Source: Oceanitalea stevensii (GTDB lineage: Bacteria; Actinomycetota; Actinomycetes; Actinomycetales; Actinomycetaceae). From it: a stretch of 64,000 nucleotides of DNA. This document shows, piece after piece, positions 24,402 through 33,007 of the stretch (position 1 is its first letter; each line of letters starts with the position of its first letter). The notes below the pieces were generated by a model. The model ran no database searches. It was not told the origin of the DNA and saw only the letters and a program-made list of their open reading frames with translations. A program made the translations under genes and the position numbers. Where the stretch lies: the NCBI RefSeq assembly GCF_014837105.1, contig NZ_JACSPO010000001.1:408276-472275 (forward strand). The letters run 5' to 3'.

Positions 24402-26291
24402 GTGATCCGCCGCCTCGCCCCCGTCTGTGTCCTCGCGCTTCTCCTCACCGCCTGCTCGGGCCCCGAGGACGACGGCCTGGACGACGCCGCCTCCGCCCTC
24501 GCCTCCGCACTGGCCGGGCAGAGCCTCGACGGCGTGACCCTCACCGACCCGGCGGCCGCCGAGTCCTTCGCCGAGCTCGTCGAGCCGCTCGCGGAGTACG
24601 AGGTCGTGGTGGAGGCCCAGGAGGTGACGCGCGCTGAGGACGACGGCGGCGCGAGCGTCGACCTCGCGTGGTCGTGGACGATCGAGGACCACGAGTGGGC
24701 CTACACGACGACGGCGGAGCTCGTTGAGCAGGAGGACGACGCCGGCTGGGCGGTCACCTGGCAGCCCGACGTCCTCGCCCCCGGCCTCGCCGAGGGGGAG
24801 CGCCTCGAGGTCAGCCGCACCCTGCCCGAGCGCGCCGACGTCCTCGGTGCCGACGACGAGGTCATCGTCACCGACCGTCCCGTCGGCCGCTACGGCCTGG
24901 ACAAGACCCTCGTCGAGGCCGACGAGGTGGGGGAGCGCGCCGAGGAGGTGGCCGAGGCGCTCGGGATCGACCCCGCCGCCTTCCGCGAGCGCGCCGAGGC
25001 GATGGGACCGCGGGCGTTCGTCGAGGCGATCGTCCTGCGCCCGGAGGACGCCGAGGACGTCGACGAGGACTTCGCCGACATCCCCGGTGCCCGCGTCGTC
25101 GAGGACGCCATCCCGCTGGCCCCCACCCGCGAGTTCGCCCGCGAGCTCCTCGGGAGGGTCGGGCCGGCGACGGCGGAGGTCGTCGAGGCCTCCGAGGGCC
25201 GCGTCCGCGCCGGTGACGAGGTGGGCCTGTCCGGCCTCCAGTCCGCCTTCGAGGACCAGCTGCGCGGCACCCCCGACATCGAGGTGGCCGCCGTCGACGC
25301 CGCCGACGCGCGCCGCACCCTCTTCGAGGGGCAGGGCGCCGAGCCGGAGGACCTGCGCCTCACCCTGGACGTCGACGTCCAGCAGGCCGCCGAGGAGGTC
25401 CTCTACTCCAGCGAGGACACCGAGGGCTCCGCGAGCGCGATCGTCGCGCTGCGTCCCTCCACCGGCGAGGTGCTCGCCGCGGCGAACGGCCCGGGCAACG
25501 AGGGCCTCAACGCCGCGACCGTCGGCCAGTACGCGCCCGGCTCCACCTTCAAGGTCGTCACCTCCCTCGCGCTGCTGCGCGCCGGACTCGCGCCCGACGA
25601 CGCCGTCACCTGCTCGGAGAGCCTCACGGTCGACGGCCGCGAGTTCACCAACTACGACGACTACCCCGCCTCCGCGCTCGGCGAGGTGCCCTTCCGCACC
25701 GCCCTCGCGCACTCGTGCAACACCGCCCTCATGGACCAGCGCGACCTCCTCGAGGACGGTGACCTCGCCGCGGCCGCGGAGGCGCTGGGCATCGGTGTCG
25801 AGCGCGACCTCGGCTTCCCCGCCTACCTCGGTCAGGTCCCCGCGCCGGAGAGCGAGACGGAGCGGGCCGCCTCCCTCATCGGGCAGGGGCGCGTGCTCGC
25901 CAGCCCCCTCGCGATGGCGACGGTCGCCGCGTCGGTCCAGGCCGGCCACGCCGTCCTCCCGCAGCTCGTCGCCGACACCACTCCGGAGGCCGCCGAGCCC
26001 GCCGAGCCGCTCACCGAGGAGGAGGCCGCGCAGCTGCGCGAGCTCATGCGCGGCGTCGTCACCGAGGGCTCCGGCATCGCCCTCGACGACGTCCCCGGCG
26101 AGCCCGTCCTCGCGAAGACCGGCACCGCGGAGTACGGCAACCCCGACGACGACGGCGCGCACGAGACGCACACGTGGATGATCGCCGCCCAGGGCGACCT
26201 CGCCGTCGCCGTCCTCGTCGAGACCGGCGTCTCCGGTGCGCAGACCGCCGGGCCGATCCTCGAGGAGCTCCTCACCGCGCTGGCCGACTGA
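24402..26291 (+). CDS. Class B penicillin-binding protein, lipoprotein type
   Basis: The 629-residue protein starts at GTG 24402 and has a lipoprotein signal ending LLTAC, unlike PBPs with an uncleaved anchor. An NTF2-like (MecA_N) domain lies at about residues 25-135, a dimerisation region at 140-300 and the transpeptidase domain at about 320-625. The active-site motifs are complete: STFK (Ser381-Lys384), SCN (Ser438-Asn440) and KTG (Lys572). It cross-links peptidoglycan outside the membrane and is the target type of beta-lactams. The lipid anchor plus MecA_N domain recalls PBP3/PBP2a-like proteins; resistance cannot be inferred. It converges end to end with the asparaginase gene. Confidence 0.9.
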   Translation: MIRRLAPVCVLALLLTACSGPEDDGLDDAASALASALAGQSLDGVTLTDPAAAESFAELVEPLAEYEVVVEAQEVTRAEDDGGASVDLAWSWTIEDHEWAYTTTAELVEQEDDAGWAVTWQPDVLAPGLAEGERLEVSRTLPERADVLGADDEVIVTDRPVGRYGLDKTLVEADEVGERAEEVAEALGIDPAAFRERAEAMGPRAFVEAIVLRPEDAEDVDEDFADIPGARVVEDAIPLAPTREFARELLGRVGPATAEVVEASEGRVRAGDEVGLSGLQSAFEDQLRGTPDIEVAAVDAADARRTLFEGQGAEPEDLRLTLDVDVQQAAEEVLYSSEDTEGSASAIVALRPSTGEVLAAANGPGNEGLNAATVGQYAPGSTFKVVTSLALLRAGLAPDDAVTCSESLTVDGREFTNYDDYPASALGEVPFRTALAHSCNTALMDQRDLLEDGDLAAAAEALGIGVERDLGFPAYLGQVPAPESETERAASLIGQGRVLASPLAMATVAASVQAGHAVLPQLVADTTPEAAEPAEPLTEEEAAQLRELMRGVVTEGSGIALDDVPGEPVLAKTGTAEYGNPDDDGAHETHTWMIAAQGDLAVAVLVETGVSGAQTAGPILEELLTALAD

Positions 26292-27287
26292 TCACACCCG
26301 CGAGCGTTCCTCCAGCGCGACCGCGAGGTCCTCGCCGGCGTACCCGGCGTGGAGGAGGACGTGGAGGAGCAGCCGCGCCTTGCGCCCGGAGAGCTCGCCG
26401 GCCATGAGCACCCCCGCCTCGATGAGCTGCGCCTCGGAGCCGATGTACCCGTAGGTGGCCCGGCCCGTGCCCCCGCGGGAGGTGCGGGAGGAGACCACGA
26501 CGACGACGCCGTCGGCCACCGCTCCCGCGAGCACCTGCGAGGTGGCCGCCGAGACGTGCCCGAGCCCGCTGCCGTCCACGACGAGGGCGCGGAAGCCCGC
26601 GGCGAGGAGGGCACGGACGACCCTGCCGTCGTCGGCGAGGGGCGCCTCGACGAGGGCGACGTCGACCGGTCCGGCCTCCGGCGGGGGCAGCGGGGCGGGC
26701 CGCGCGGCGGCCGGCGAGGCGAAGCGGGCGTGGCGCTCCTGGACCCGGCCCACGGGTCCGAAGCCCGGTGAGACGAAGGTGTCGAGCGCCGTCGAGCTCT
26801 CCTTCGTCACCCGGGCGGCGAGGTGGATCTCGTCGTTGAGGACGACGAGCACGCCCCGCCCGCGCGCCTCGGCGGCCAGCGCGACCCGGGCGGCGGCGAG
26901 GAGGTTGGCCGGCGCGTCGGTGCCGGTGAGGTCGGCCTGGCGCATCGCGCCGGTGACGACGAGCGGCTCGGGCCGGTCCCACAGGAGGTCGAGGAGGTAG
27001 GCCGTCTCCTCGAGCGTGTCGGTGCCGTGGGTGACGACGACGCCGCGCGCGCCGTCGTCCACCTGTGCGCGCGCCCACGTGAGGGCCTCGAGGACGTCGC
27101 CGACCTCGACGGAGGCGGAGGGCTTGGTGCACACGGACGTCACGAGCACGGCGGCGAGGTCGGCGAGCTCGGGGACGCCGCGGACGAGGGCGACGGCGTC
27201 GAGGCGGGGCTGGGCGGCGGCCCCGGGCGCGGGGGCGGTCATCGCGATGGTCCCACCCATCGCGGCCACGGCAAGGATCGGCTGCAT
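26292..27287 (-). CDS. Type I/II L-asparaginase
   Basis: The 331-residue enzyme converts asparagine to aspartate and ammonia. The two catalytic threonines are visible, one in MGGTIAM near the N-terminus and one in THGTDTLEETAY, with the lysine of VTKESS. No signal peptide is seen, so it is probably cytosolic. The stop (26292-26294) abuts the stop of the convergent penicillin-binding protein, leaving no room for a terminator. It is divergent from the CueP gene across 70 bases. Confidence 0.9.
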   Translation of the reverse strand: MQPILAVAAMGGTIAMTAPAPGAAAQPRLDAVALVRGVPELADLAAVLVTSVCTKPSASVEVGDVLEALTWARAQVDDGARGVVVTHGTDTLEETAYLLDLLWDRPEPLVVTGAMRQADLTGTDAPANLLAAARVALAAEARGRGVLVVLNDEIHLAARVTKESSTALDTFVSPGFGPVGRVQERHARFASPAAARPAPLPPPEAGPVDVALVEAPLADDGRVVRALLAAGFRALVVDGSGLGHVSAATSQVLAGAVADGVVVVVSSRTSRGGTGRATYGYIGSEAQLIEAGVLMAGELSGRKARLLLHVLLHAGYAGEDLAVALEERSRV

Positions 27288-27357
27288 CCCGCCAGGATGC
27301 CACCCGCGGGACCTTGGACCCGTGACGCCGCCCGCCCCACTGCCCGACACTGGACAT

Positions 27358-27933
27358 ATGGCACGAACCTCACGCGTGGCCGCTGCCGCCGCCACCCTGC
27401 TCCTCGTCCTCACCGCCTGCTCCGAGGCCGCGGAGGACACCGCGGCCGCGCCCGGACCCGCGCCGCTCCTCGCCGAGCACGGCCTGGACGGCATGAGCGG
27501 CAAGGAGATCGTCGACCACCTCGACCGGCTCGACGGCGCCGAGCGGCCCACCGACCTCACGGCCTCCGTCCGCCCCGAGGAGCTCATCGTGTCCGACGGC
27601 ACCGAGGAGCTCGCCGTCGCGCTGCCCGAGGACGAGTTCTACCTGTCCGTCGCGCCCTACGTGGACAGCAGCCACGAGTGCTTCTTCCACTCCTTGACGA
27701 CGTGCCAGGGCGAGCTCACCGAGGCGGACATCGAGGTCACCTTCACGACGACGGACGGCGAGGTGCTGCTCGAGGAGACGACGACGACCTTCGCCAACGG
27801 CTTCGCCGGCTTCTGGCTCCCGCGCGACGTCGAGGGCGTCCTCGAGGTCACCCACGACGGCCGGACCGGCCAGGTCCCCGTCGCCACCGGCGAGGAGGAC
27901 CCGACCTGCCTCACCACGCTGCGGCTCGTCTGA
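27358..27933 (+). CDS. cueP: CueP-family copper-binding lipoprotein
   Basis: The 191-residue protein has a lipoprotein signal ending VLTAC, then a domain that follows the CueP pattern closely: FYLSVAPYVDSSHECFFHS with LTTCQGEL, NGFAGFWLPRD and the C-terminal DPTCLTTLRLV. CueP in Salmonella is a periplasmic copper-binding protein whose conserved cysteines bind and reduce copper and support its transfer. Three of those cysteines are present here (ECFF, TTCQ, PTCL). In this Gram-positive it would sit on the outer face of the membrane. No copper ATPase or regulator is adjacent. Confidence 0.9.
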   Translation: MARTSRVAAAAATLLLVLTACSEAAEDTAAAPGPAPLLAEHGLDGMSGKEIVDHLDRLDGAERPTDLTASVRPEELIVSDGTEELAVALPEDEFYLSVAPYVDSSHECFFHSLTTCQGELTEADIEVTFTTTDGEVLLEETTTTFANGFAGFWLPRDVEGVLEVTHDGRTGQVPVATGEEDPTCLTTLRLV

Positions 27934-27974
27934 CTCCGCTCGCCGGTCACGCGGCGCCGTCCTAGCGTGAGCGC

Positions 27975-28178
27975 ATGAGCGATCAGCCCAGCGACACCAT
28001 CAAGGACCCCGAGGACTGGACCACCGGCGAGGAGCCCGCCACCGGCGCCCAGCTCAGCTACCTCAGCACCCTGGCCCGCGAGGCCGGGCGCGAGGTCCCC
28101 GAGAACCTCACGAAGGCCCAGGCGTCCAGCCTCATCGACGAGCTGCAGCAGGGCAGCGACCGCGTCAGCGGGGACTGA
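27975..28178 (+). CDS. DUF3072 domain protein
   Basis: The 67-residue soluble protein consists of the short DUF3072 module: DPEDWTTGEEPATGAQLSYLSTLAREAG followed by LTKAQASSLIDELQ. Its function is unknown. The DUF3072 core resembles the small SAP-like helix pair found in other actinobacterial proteins. Its 3' end overlaps the convergent MpaB-like gene by 14 bases. Confidence 0.85.
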   Translation: MSDQPSDTIKDPEDWTTGEEPATGAQLSYLSTLAREAGREVPENLTKAQASSLIDELQQGSDRVSGD

Positions 28179-29049
28179 CGGGCTCCGGCTCCGGCGCCGC
28201 CTCCAGCCCGCCGAGCACCCAGCGCAGGCTGCGCGTGGCCGCGTGCCCGGCGGCGGCGCCGAGGGTCGCGTCGCGGCGCGGGTGGTCGGGCAGGCGCAGC
28301 GGCTCGCGCGCCCAGCGCGGCAGGGTCGCGACCGCCGCCCGTCCGATGAGGGCGTAGCCGGCCCGCGCCGGGCCGGTGACCGGGGGGCGGTGGAGGAGGA
28401 ACTGGGCCGCCTCCAGCGCCTCGGGTGTCGAGCGCAGCTCGGACCGGTAGTGCTCGAGGGCGGCACGGAGCTCGGCGTGCGTCGTCGGCACCGCCTCCCC
28501 GCCGAGCCGCCGGGCGACGCCCGCCGCCTGCGCGACGTAGGTGTCCGTCTCCGCCGCCGTCAGCGGCCGGGTGCCGAAGCGCTGGTGGGCGGTGAGGAAG
28601 CTGTCGACCTCGGCGATGTGCACCCACGTGATGAGGTGGGGGTCGTCGGCCCGGTAGGGGACGCCGTCCGTCGTCGTGCCGGAGATGTGCCGGTGGACGG
28701 CGCGGACGATCGCGATCGCCCGCTCCGCGTCCTCCACCTTCGCGTAGGTCGTCTCGGCGATGAAGGTGCTCGTGCGGGCCAGCCGCCCCCACGGGTCGTT
28801 GCGGTAGTCGGAGTGCTGCGCGACGGCGGCCATGGCCAGCGGGTGCAGCGACTGCAGGAGCAGGGCGCGCAGCCCGCCGACGTACATCGACGCGTCACCG
28901 TGGACCCGCTGGACGGGGTCCTGCGGGCCGAACCAGCGCTCGCCGGGCTCACCGTGGATCCGGTGGCGCGCGTCGTGCGCGTCCGGTCCCGCGACTCGGG
29001 CCAGCAGGAGGTCACTGAGCCGCCTGCGGGCGGCGTGTACGGGCGTCAC
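28165..29049 (-). CDS. DUF2236/MpaB-like oxygenase family protein
   Basis: The 294-residue protein has the MpaB/latex-clearing-type signature region: an Arg-rich N-terminus, DASMYVGGLRALLLQSLHPLAMAAVAQHSDY and GRLARTSTFIAETTYA, then VHIAEVDSFLTAHQRFG. The family is predicted to be haem-dependent and includes rubber oxygenases and MpaB of mycophenolic-acid biosynthesis; the actual substrate here is unknown. The start is a GTG ending at 29049 that abuts GGGGAG too closely to be certain. Its end overlaps the DUF3072 gene. Confidence 0.84.
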   Translation of the reverse strand: MTPVHAARRRLSDLLLARVAGPDAHDARHRIHGEPGERWFGPQDPVQRVHGDASMYVGGLRALLLQSLHPLAMAAVAQHSDYRNDPWGRLARTSTFIAETTYAKVEDAERAIAIVRAVHRHISGTTTDGVPYRADDPHLITWVHIAEVDSFLTAHQRFGTRPLTAAETDTYVAQAAGVARRLGGEAVPTTHAELRAALEHYRSELRSTPEALEAAQFLLHRPPVTGPARAGYALIGRAAVATLPRWAREPLRLPDHPRRDATLGAAAGHAATRSLRWVLGGLEAAPEPEPVSPR

Positions 29050-29101
29050 CTCCCCAGTCTGCGTGATCCCCGACGGCGGTGCGCACCGGGCGGGTGCAGG
29101 C

Positions 29102-29455
29102 TCAGGTGCTCGCGGTGGCGTCCGCGCCGGTGCCGGTCTCGCGGATCTGGACGACCTCACCGAGGCGGGTGACGTCGAGGAGGAAGCGGACGAGGTCGGG
29201 CGGGTCGACGAAGACGGCGGTGTGGTGCCCGACCGCGAGGCGGGCGAGGCTCGTCAGCGCGAGGGAGTCCATGAAGGTGACGGACCGGGTGTCGACCTCC
29301 ACCGGGAGGTCTCCGGTCCGGGCCTCGGTCACGGCGTGCTCCAGGGCCTGCTCCATGAGGGCGTCGACCTCGCCGCCCAGCTCGAGCCGGACCAGGCCGT
29401 CGCTGCGCCGCAGGCGCACCCAGCCCTGGTGGTTCGCCGGTCCTGTTCGCTCCAT
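29102..29455 (-). CDS. STAS-domain protein (anti-sigma-factor antagonist type)
   Basis: The 117-residue cytosolic protein has the STAS fold, with DGLVRLELGGEVDALMEQAL and the phosphorylatable-serine region SVTFMDSLALTSLARL, where a serine follows MD as in SpoIIAA/RsbV proteins. The ATG ending at 29455 is preferred over a GTG at 29467, because GGGGGA lies six bases upstream. It could antagonise an anti-sigma factor, but no kinase or sigma factor is adjacent. It lies 76 bases downstream of the SIR2 fusion gene on the same strand. Confidence 0.82.
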   Translation of the reverse strand: MERTGPANHQGWVRLRRSDGLVRLELGGEVDALMEQALEHAVTEARTGDLPVEVDTRSVTFMDSLALTSLARLAVGHHTAVFVDPPDLVRFLLDVTRLGEVVQIRETGTGADATAST

Positions 29456-29520
29456 GACGTCCCCCACGCCGTGATCGTGGGGTGATCATGGCACGGCGTG
29501 GCCCGCACCGGAACGGTTTG

Positions 29521-29539
29521 CCACCTGTTTGTCAGGTGG
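29521..29539. terminator. Short hairpin overlapping the SIR2 gene stop
   Basis: CCACCTG (29521-29527) pairs with CAGGTGG (29533-29539) around a 5-base loop. The right arm contains the end of the SIR2 fusion gene and its TGA. It could weakly separate that gene from the STAS gene. Confidence 0.4.
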
Positions 29540-31043
29540 ACCGGTCGCCGCCGAGGAGGGCGAGCGCCTGGGCGAGGGTCTCCCACGGGGCGCCGAGGGA
29601 GACGACGCGCGCGTGCAGCTCGCGTGCCGCGGCTGCCGCGGCGCGCTCCTCCACGGAGACGAGGAGGTCGGCGTAGCGCGGGTCGAGGAGGTGGTGGTTC
29701 CCGGCGGCGTGGGCGGCGAGGAGGTCGAGGACCACCGCGAGGTCGCGGGACTGCTCCTCGGGCCGCTCGCGTTCCGAGGCGGCGACGTAGTCGAAGACGC
29801 CCGCCCACAGGCGGGCCTTGCCGCCCGCGTGCCGGCGGTCGAGGACCGTGCCCAGCGGTACGCGCGGCTCCTCGCCGTGCGGCCCCTGCTCCTGGAAGTC
29901 GACGACCTCGTGGGCCAGGCGCAGGAAGTTGTCGTCGGTGAGCGAGGCGCCCACGACGAGCAGGTGCCGGGTGAGCATGAGCGCCTGGACCACCGAGCCG
30001 AGCGGCCGTGACCGGGAGTCGTACCGGACGAAGTCGCTGCGGGTGAGGACGATCCCAGCGGGGTCTCCGACGTCGCCGTGCATCTTGAGGACCCACGGGC
30101 TCCCGCTCACCGGCTGTCCGTAGGGCAGGGCCGGCACGGCGTCGGTGCCCTCGACGTCACGGGCGGCGCTCTCGTAGAGCGCGTCGTAGTTCGTCGTGAC
30201 GATCTCCCGGCAGCCCAGCGCGGCGAGCAGGCTGTGGGTGATCGCGTAGCGGTCCACGCTGGAGGTCTCGCGGGCGACGGCGGCACCGAAGTCCGCACCG
30301 AGCTCGCGGCGCAGCAGCTCGGCCCGGTCGAGAGGGGAGGGGACGTCGTCGAGGTCGACGCCGGACTGCTCGGCGATGGTCGCGATGAGCGCCTCCCACG
30401 ACGGCAGGCCCGCCGCCATGCTCACGCCGGCACCGACGAAGAGCGCGAGCTCCCCGCGGCGCGCGCGCTCGGCCAGACCGCGGGCAGCGTCGGCCGCCTC
30501 CGGCGAGACGTCCGGCTCCAGCCCGCGGACCAGGCGCGCGGCCTGGAAGGCGGTGTAGTCGGACGGCGTGGCGGCGACGATGACGACGTCGAGGTCGTGC
30601 CCCGCCACGGCCTCCTGGCAGGTGGCGAGCTGGGCGTCGACGACGGCGCCCGTGACGTCCGCGAAGCCGCCACCGCCGGTGCCGAGCGTGGGCAGCGCGA
30701 CGAGCAGCTTCGCCCGGCCGGCACCGGGTGCCAGACCCGCGGCAGCGACGTCCTCCAGCGCGCCGCGCAGCCGGTCCATGACGGCGCGCAGCTCGCTGCT
30801 CGTGTCACCCTCCCCGCGCACGACGTCGACGAACCACGCCGGCTGACGGAGCCCGCGCGAGCGGCCGCGGCCGACGCCCTTCTCGGCCCAGCCCTCCGGC
30901 TCGAGCCCGCCGACCTCCTCCGCGCCCACGCCGAGCGCGTGGTGCCAGTGCTCCTCGACGACGAAGGCCCGGTCGGTGGGCACGACGACCGCGTCGCAGT
31001 CCAGGTGCCCGATCCGGCCCTGGACGACGAAGACGTGCCCCAT
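29532..31043 (-). CDS. Macro-like domain fused to SIR2-family NADase-like domain
   Basis: The 503-residue protein has no signal or membrane segment. Residues ~1-180 look like a macro-type ADP-ribose-binding domain: an early strand GHLDCDAVVVPTD, then LLVALPTLGTGGGGF at ~113-127. Residues ~195-430 are SIR2-like: GAGVS (204-208), TTNYD with Asn285, KMHGD with His322, and LTDDNFL. The Asn and His needed for NAD cleavage are present. SIR2 domains occur in many anti-phage systems (Thoeris ThsA, DSR, SIR2-APAZ) as NAD-depleting effectors. The C-terminus (~430-503) is helical and unknown. It stands divergent from a short-chain dehydrogenase. Defence is inferred; a housekeeping ADP-ribose role remains possible. 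Confidence 0.75.
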   Translation of the reverse strand: MGHVFVVQGRIGHLDCDAVVVPTDRAFVVEEHWHHALGVGAEEVGGLEPEGWAEKGVGRGRSRGLRQPAWFVDVVRGEGDTSSELRAVMDRLRGALEDVAAAGLAPGAGRAKLLVALPTLGTGGGGFADVTGAVVDAQLATCQEAVAGHDLDVVIVAATPSDYTAFQAARLVRGLEPDVSPEAADAARGLAERARRGELALFVGAGVSMAAGLPSWEALIATIAEQSGVDLDDVPSPLDRAELLRRELGADFGAAVARETSSVDRYAITHSLLAALGCREIVTTNYDALYESAARDVEGTDAVPALPYGQPVSGSPWVLKMHGDVGDPAGIVLTRSDFVRYDSRSRPLGSVVQALMLTRHLLVVGASLTDDNFLRLAHEVVDFQEQGPHGEEPRVPLGTVLDRRHAGGKARLWAGVFDYVAASERERPEEQSRDLAVVLDLLAAHAAGNHHLLDPRYADLLVSVEERAAAAAARELHARVVSLGAPWETLAQALALLGGDRST

Positions 31044-31180
31044 GCGCCGACGCTACCCGGAGCGGCCCTGACGCGCTCATGCACAACTGGTGGACAACGC
31101 TGTGGACAGCCGTGGCCGCCGCGCGTCCGGTCTCCGCCGCGCCTACCGTGGGCCGCACCCACCAGTCCCCGGGAGGACCC

Positions 31181-31978
31181 ATGTCAGGTACCCACTCCGA
31201 CCACCCCCTCGCCGTCGTCACCGGCGCCTCGAGCGGGATCGGCCGCGAGGTCGCCATCCTGCTGGCCGAGCAGGGCTACGACCTCGTCGTCTGCGCCGAC
31301 GACGCCGAGATCCACACCGTCCTGCCCGAGTCCGCGGGACTCACCGTCGAGCCCGTCCAGGCGGACCTGTCCACCTACGACGGCGTGGAGGACCTCCTCG
31401 ACGCCGTGGGGGACCGCGACGTCGATGCCCTCGTCCTCAACGCGGGCGTCGCCGTCGGCGGGGACTTCGTCGAGACGTCCCTCGACGACGACCTCGCCCT
31501 CATCGGCCTCAACATCAGCGCCAACGTCCACCTCGCCAAGCGCCTCCTTCCCCGCATGGTCGCCGCCGGACGCGGGCGCGTCCTGCTCACCGGCTCGGTG
31601 ACGAGCATGATGCCGGGGCCCTACTACGCCACCTACAGCGCCTCCAAGGCCTTCCTCCTCAACTTCGCGCAGTCCGTGAGGTACGAGCTGAAGGACACCG
31701 GCGTCACCCTCACGACGATGATGCCCGGCCCCACCGACACCGAGTTCTTCGCACGTGCCGGCATGGAGGACACGCGGGTGGGGCGGAGCGACAGCAAGGA
31801 CGACCCCGTCGAGGTCGCCCGTGACGGGATCGCCGCGATGCTCGAGGGCAAGGACGACGCCGTCGTCGGCGCCACCGTGCGCAACACGCTCATGTCCCGC
31901 GCCACCAAGCCGTTGCCCGAGCGGACCAAGGCGGCCACCCAGGCCCGGCTCACCAAGCCGCTCGAGGACGGCGACTGA
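31181..31978 (+). CDS. Short-chain dehydrogenase/reductase (SDR)
   Basis: The 265-residue cytosolic enzyme has the classical NAD(P) motif TGASSGIG near the N-terminus, LNAG (here VLNAGVAVGG), a catalytic Ser in LLTGSVTS and the YxxxK pair in YSASKAF. The substrate is not predictable. ATG 31181 is preceded by GGGAGGA. It is divergent from the macro/SIR2 gene and followed, 44 bases later, by a quinone-reductase-like gene on the same strand. Confidence 0.88.
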   Translation: MSGTHSDHPLAVVTGASSGIGREVAILLAEQGYDLVVCADDAEIHTVLPESAGLTVEPVQADLSTYDGVEDLLDAVGDRDVDALVLNAGVAVGGDFVETSLDDDLALIGLNISANVHLAKRLLPRMVAAGRGRVLLTGSVTSMMPGPYYATYSASKAFLLNFAQSVRYELKDTGVTLTTMMPGPTDTEFFARAGMEDTRVGRSDSKDDPVEVARDGIAAMLEGKDDAVVGATVRNTLMSRATKPLPERTKAATQARLTKPLEDGD

Positions 31979-32022
31979 GCCCCGGGCGGGCGGGGGCACC
32001 GCCGTCGTCCTAGCGTGAGCAG

Positions 32023-32949
32023 ATGCGAGTCATCGGAGTCACCACGCCCGGCGGACCTGAGCAGCTGGAGGTCCTCGACCTGCCCCTTCCCCAGCCCGGG
32101 CCCGGCGAGCTGCGGATCGCCGTCGTCGCGGCCGCCGTCAACCCCACCGACACCGTGCTGCGCGAGCGGGGAGGCCCCGACGGCCTCGAGCCACCGTGGG
32201 TGCCCGGCATGGACGCGGCCGGCGTCGTCGACGCCGTCGGGGAGGGGGTCGAGCTGTCCCCGGGTGACCGCGTGGTCGCGATCATCGACCCGCGCACCCC
32301 GCGGGGCGGTGCCTACGCCGAGCTCGTCGTCGTCCCCGCCGACGGCGTCGCCCGCCTGCCCGACGACGTCGACCTCGTCGCCGCGTCCTCTCTCCCGCTC
32401 AACGCGCTCACCGCCCGCCACGCCCTGCGGCGCATGCGGGTGCCGCGGGCCGGCACGATCGCGGTGACCGGGGCCGCGGGTGCGGTCGGCGGGTACGCGA
32501 TCGAGCTGGCCAAGCACGCCGGCCTGCGGGTCGTCGCGGACGCCAAGGAGGAGGACCGGGCCCTCGTCGAGTCCTTCGGCGCCGACCTCGTCCTGCCGCG
32601 CGGGGAAGGGTTCCCCCAGGCGGTGCTCGAGCACGAGCCCGGCGGCGTGGACGCGCTGCTCGACGCCGCCGTCATGGGCGCCGCCGTGCTGCCCGCGGTG
32701 CGGGACGGCGGGGTCGTCGCGTGCGTGCGCGCCTTCGACGGGGAGCCCGAGCGCGGCATCGACGTCTACGCCATCACCCCGGCCGACTACGTGCACGACG
32801 CCGAGGGGCTGGCCGAGCTCGTCGACCTCGCCGCGCACGAGGTGCTGTCGCTGCGCGTCGCCCGGACCTTCCCCGCCGAGGAGGCCGCCGAGGCCCACCG
32901 ACAGCTTGAGGCGGGCGGCACGCGTGGGCGGCTGGTGCTGACCTTCTGA
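32023..32949 (+). CDS. Medium-chain NADPH-dependent oxidoreductase, quinone-reductase-like
   Basis: The 308-residue cytosolic enzyme resembles zeta-crystallin/quinone oxidoreductases: a GroES-like N-terminus with AAVNPTDTVLRERGG and MDAAGVVDAVGEGV, then a Rossmann motif VTGAAGAVGGYAIELAKHAG. No zinc-site cysteines are seen, as expected for this group. It probably reduces quinones or activated double bonds with NADPH. It is one of a run of plus-strand genes of similar orientation (31.2-38.3 kb). Confidence 0.87.
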   Translation: MRVIGVTTPGGPEQLEVLDLPLPQPGPGELRIAVVAAAVNPTDTVLRERGGPDGLEPPWVPGMDAAGVVDAVGEGVELSPGDRVVAIIDPRTPRGGAYAELVVVPADGVARLPDDVDLVAASSLPLNALTARHALRRMRVPRAGTIAVTGAAGAVGGYAIELAKHAGLRVVADAKEEDRALVESFGADLVLPRGEGFPQAVLEHEPGGVDALLDAAVMGAAVLPAVRDGGVVACVRAFDGEPERGIDVYAITPADYVHDAEGLAELVDLAAHEVLSLRVARTFPAEEAAEAHRQLEAGGTRGRLVLTF

Positions 32950-33007
32950 CGGCGGCCCGAGGGGCACGGCGCGCGGGACGTCGGCGGCGGCTGGCACGAT
33001 GGGCGGC

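Noticed and set aside
24402..26291. A methicillin-resistance-type determinant
   Set aside because: The domain order resembles PBP2a/PBP3, but such proteins are common chromosomal PBPs and nothing in the context indicates resistance.
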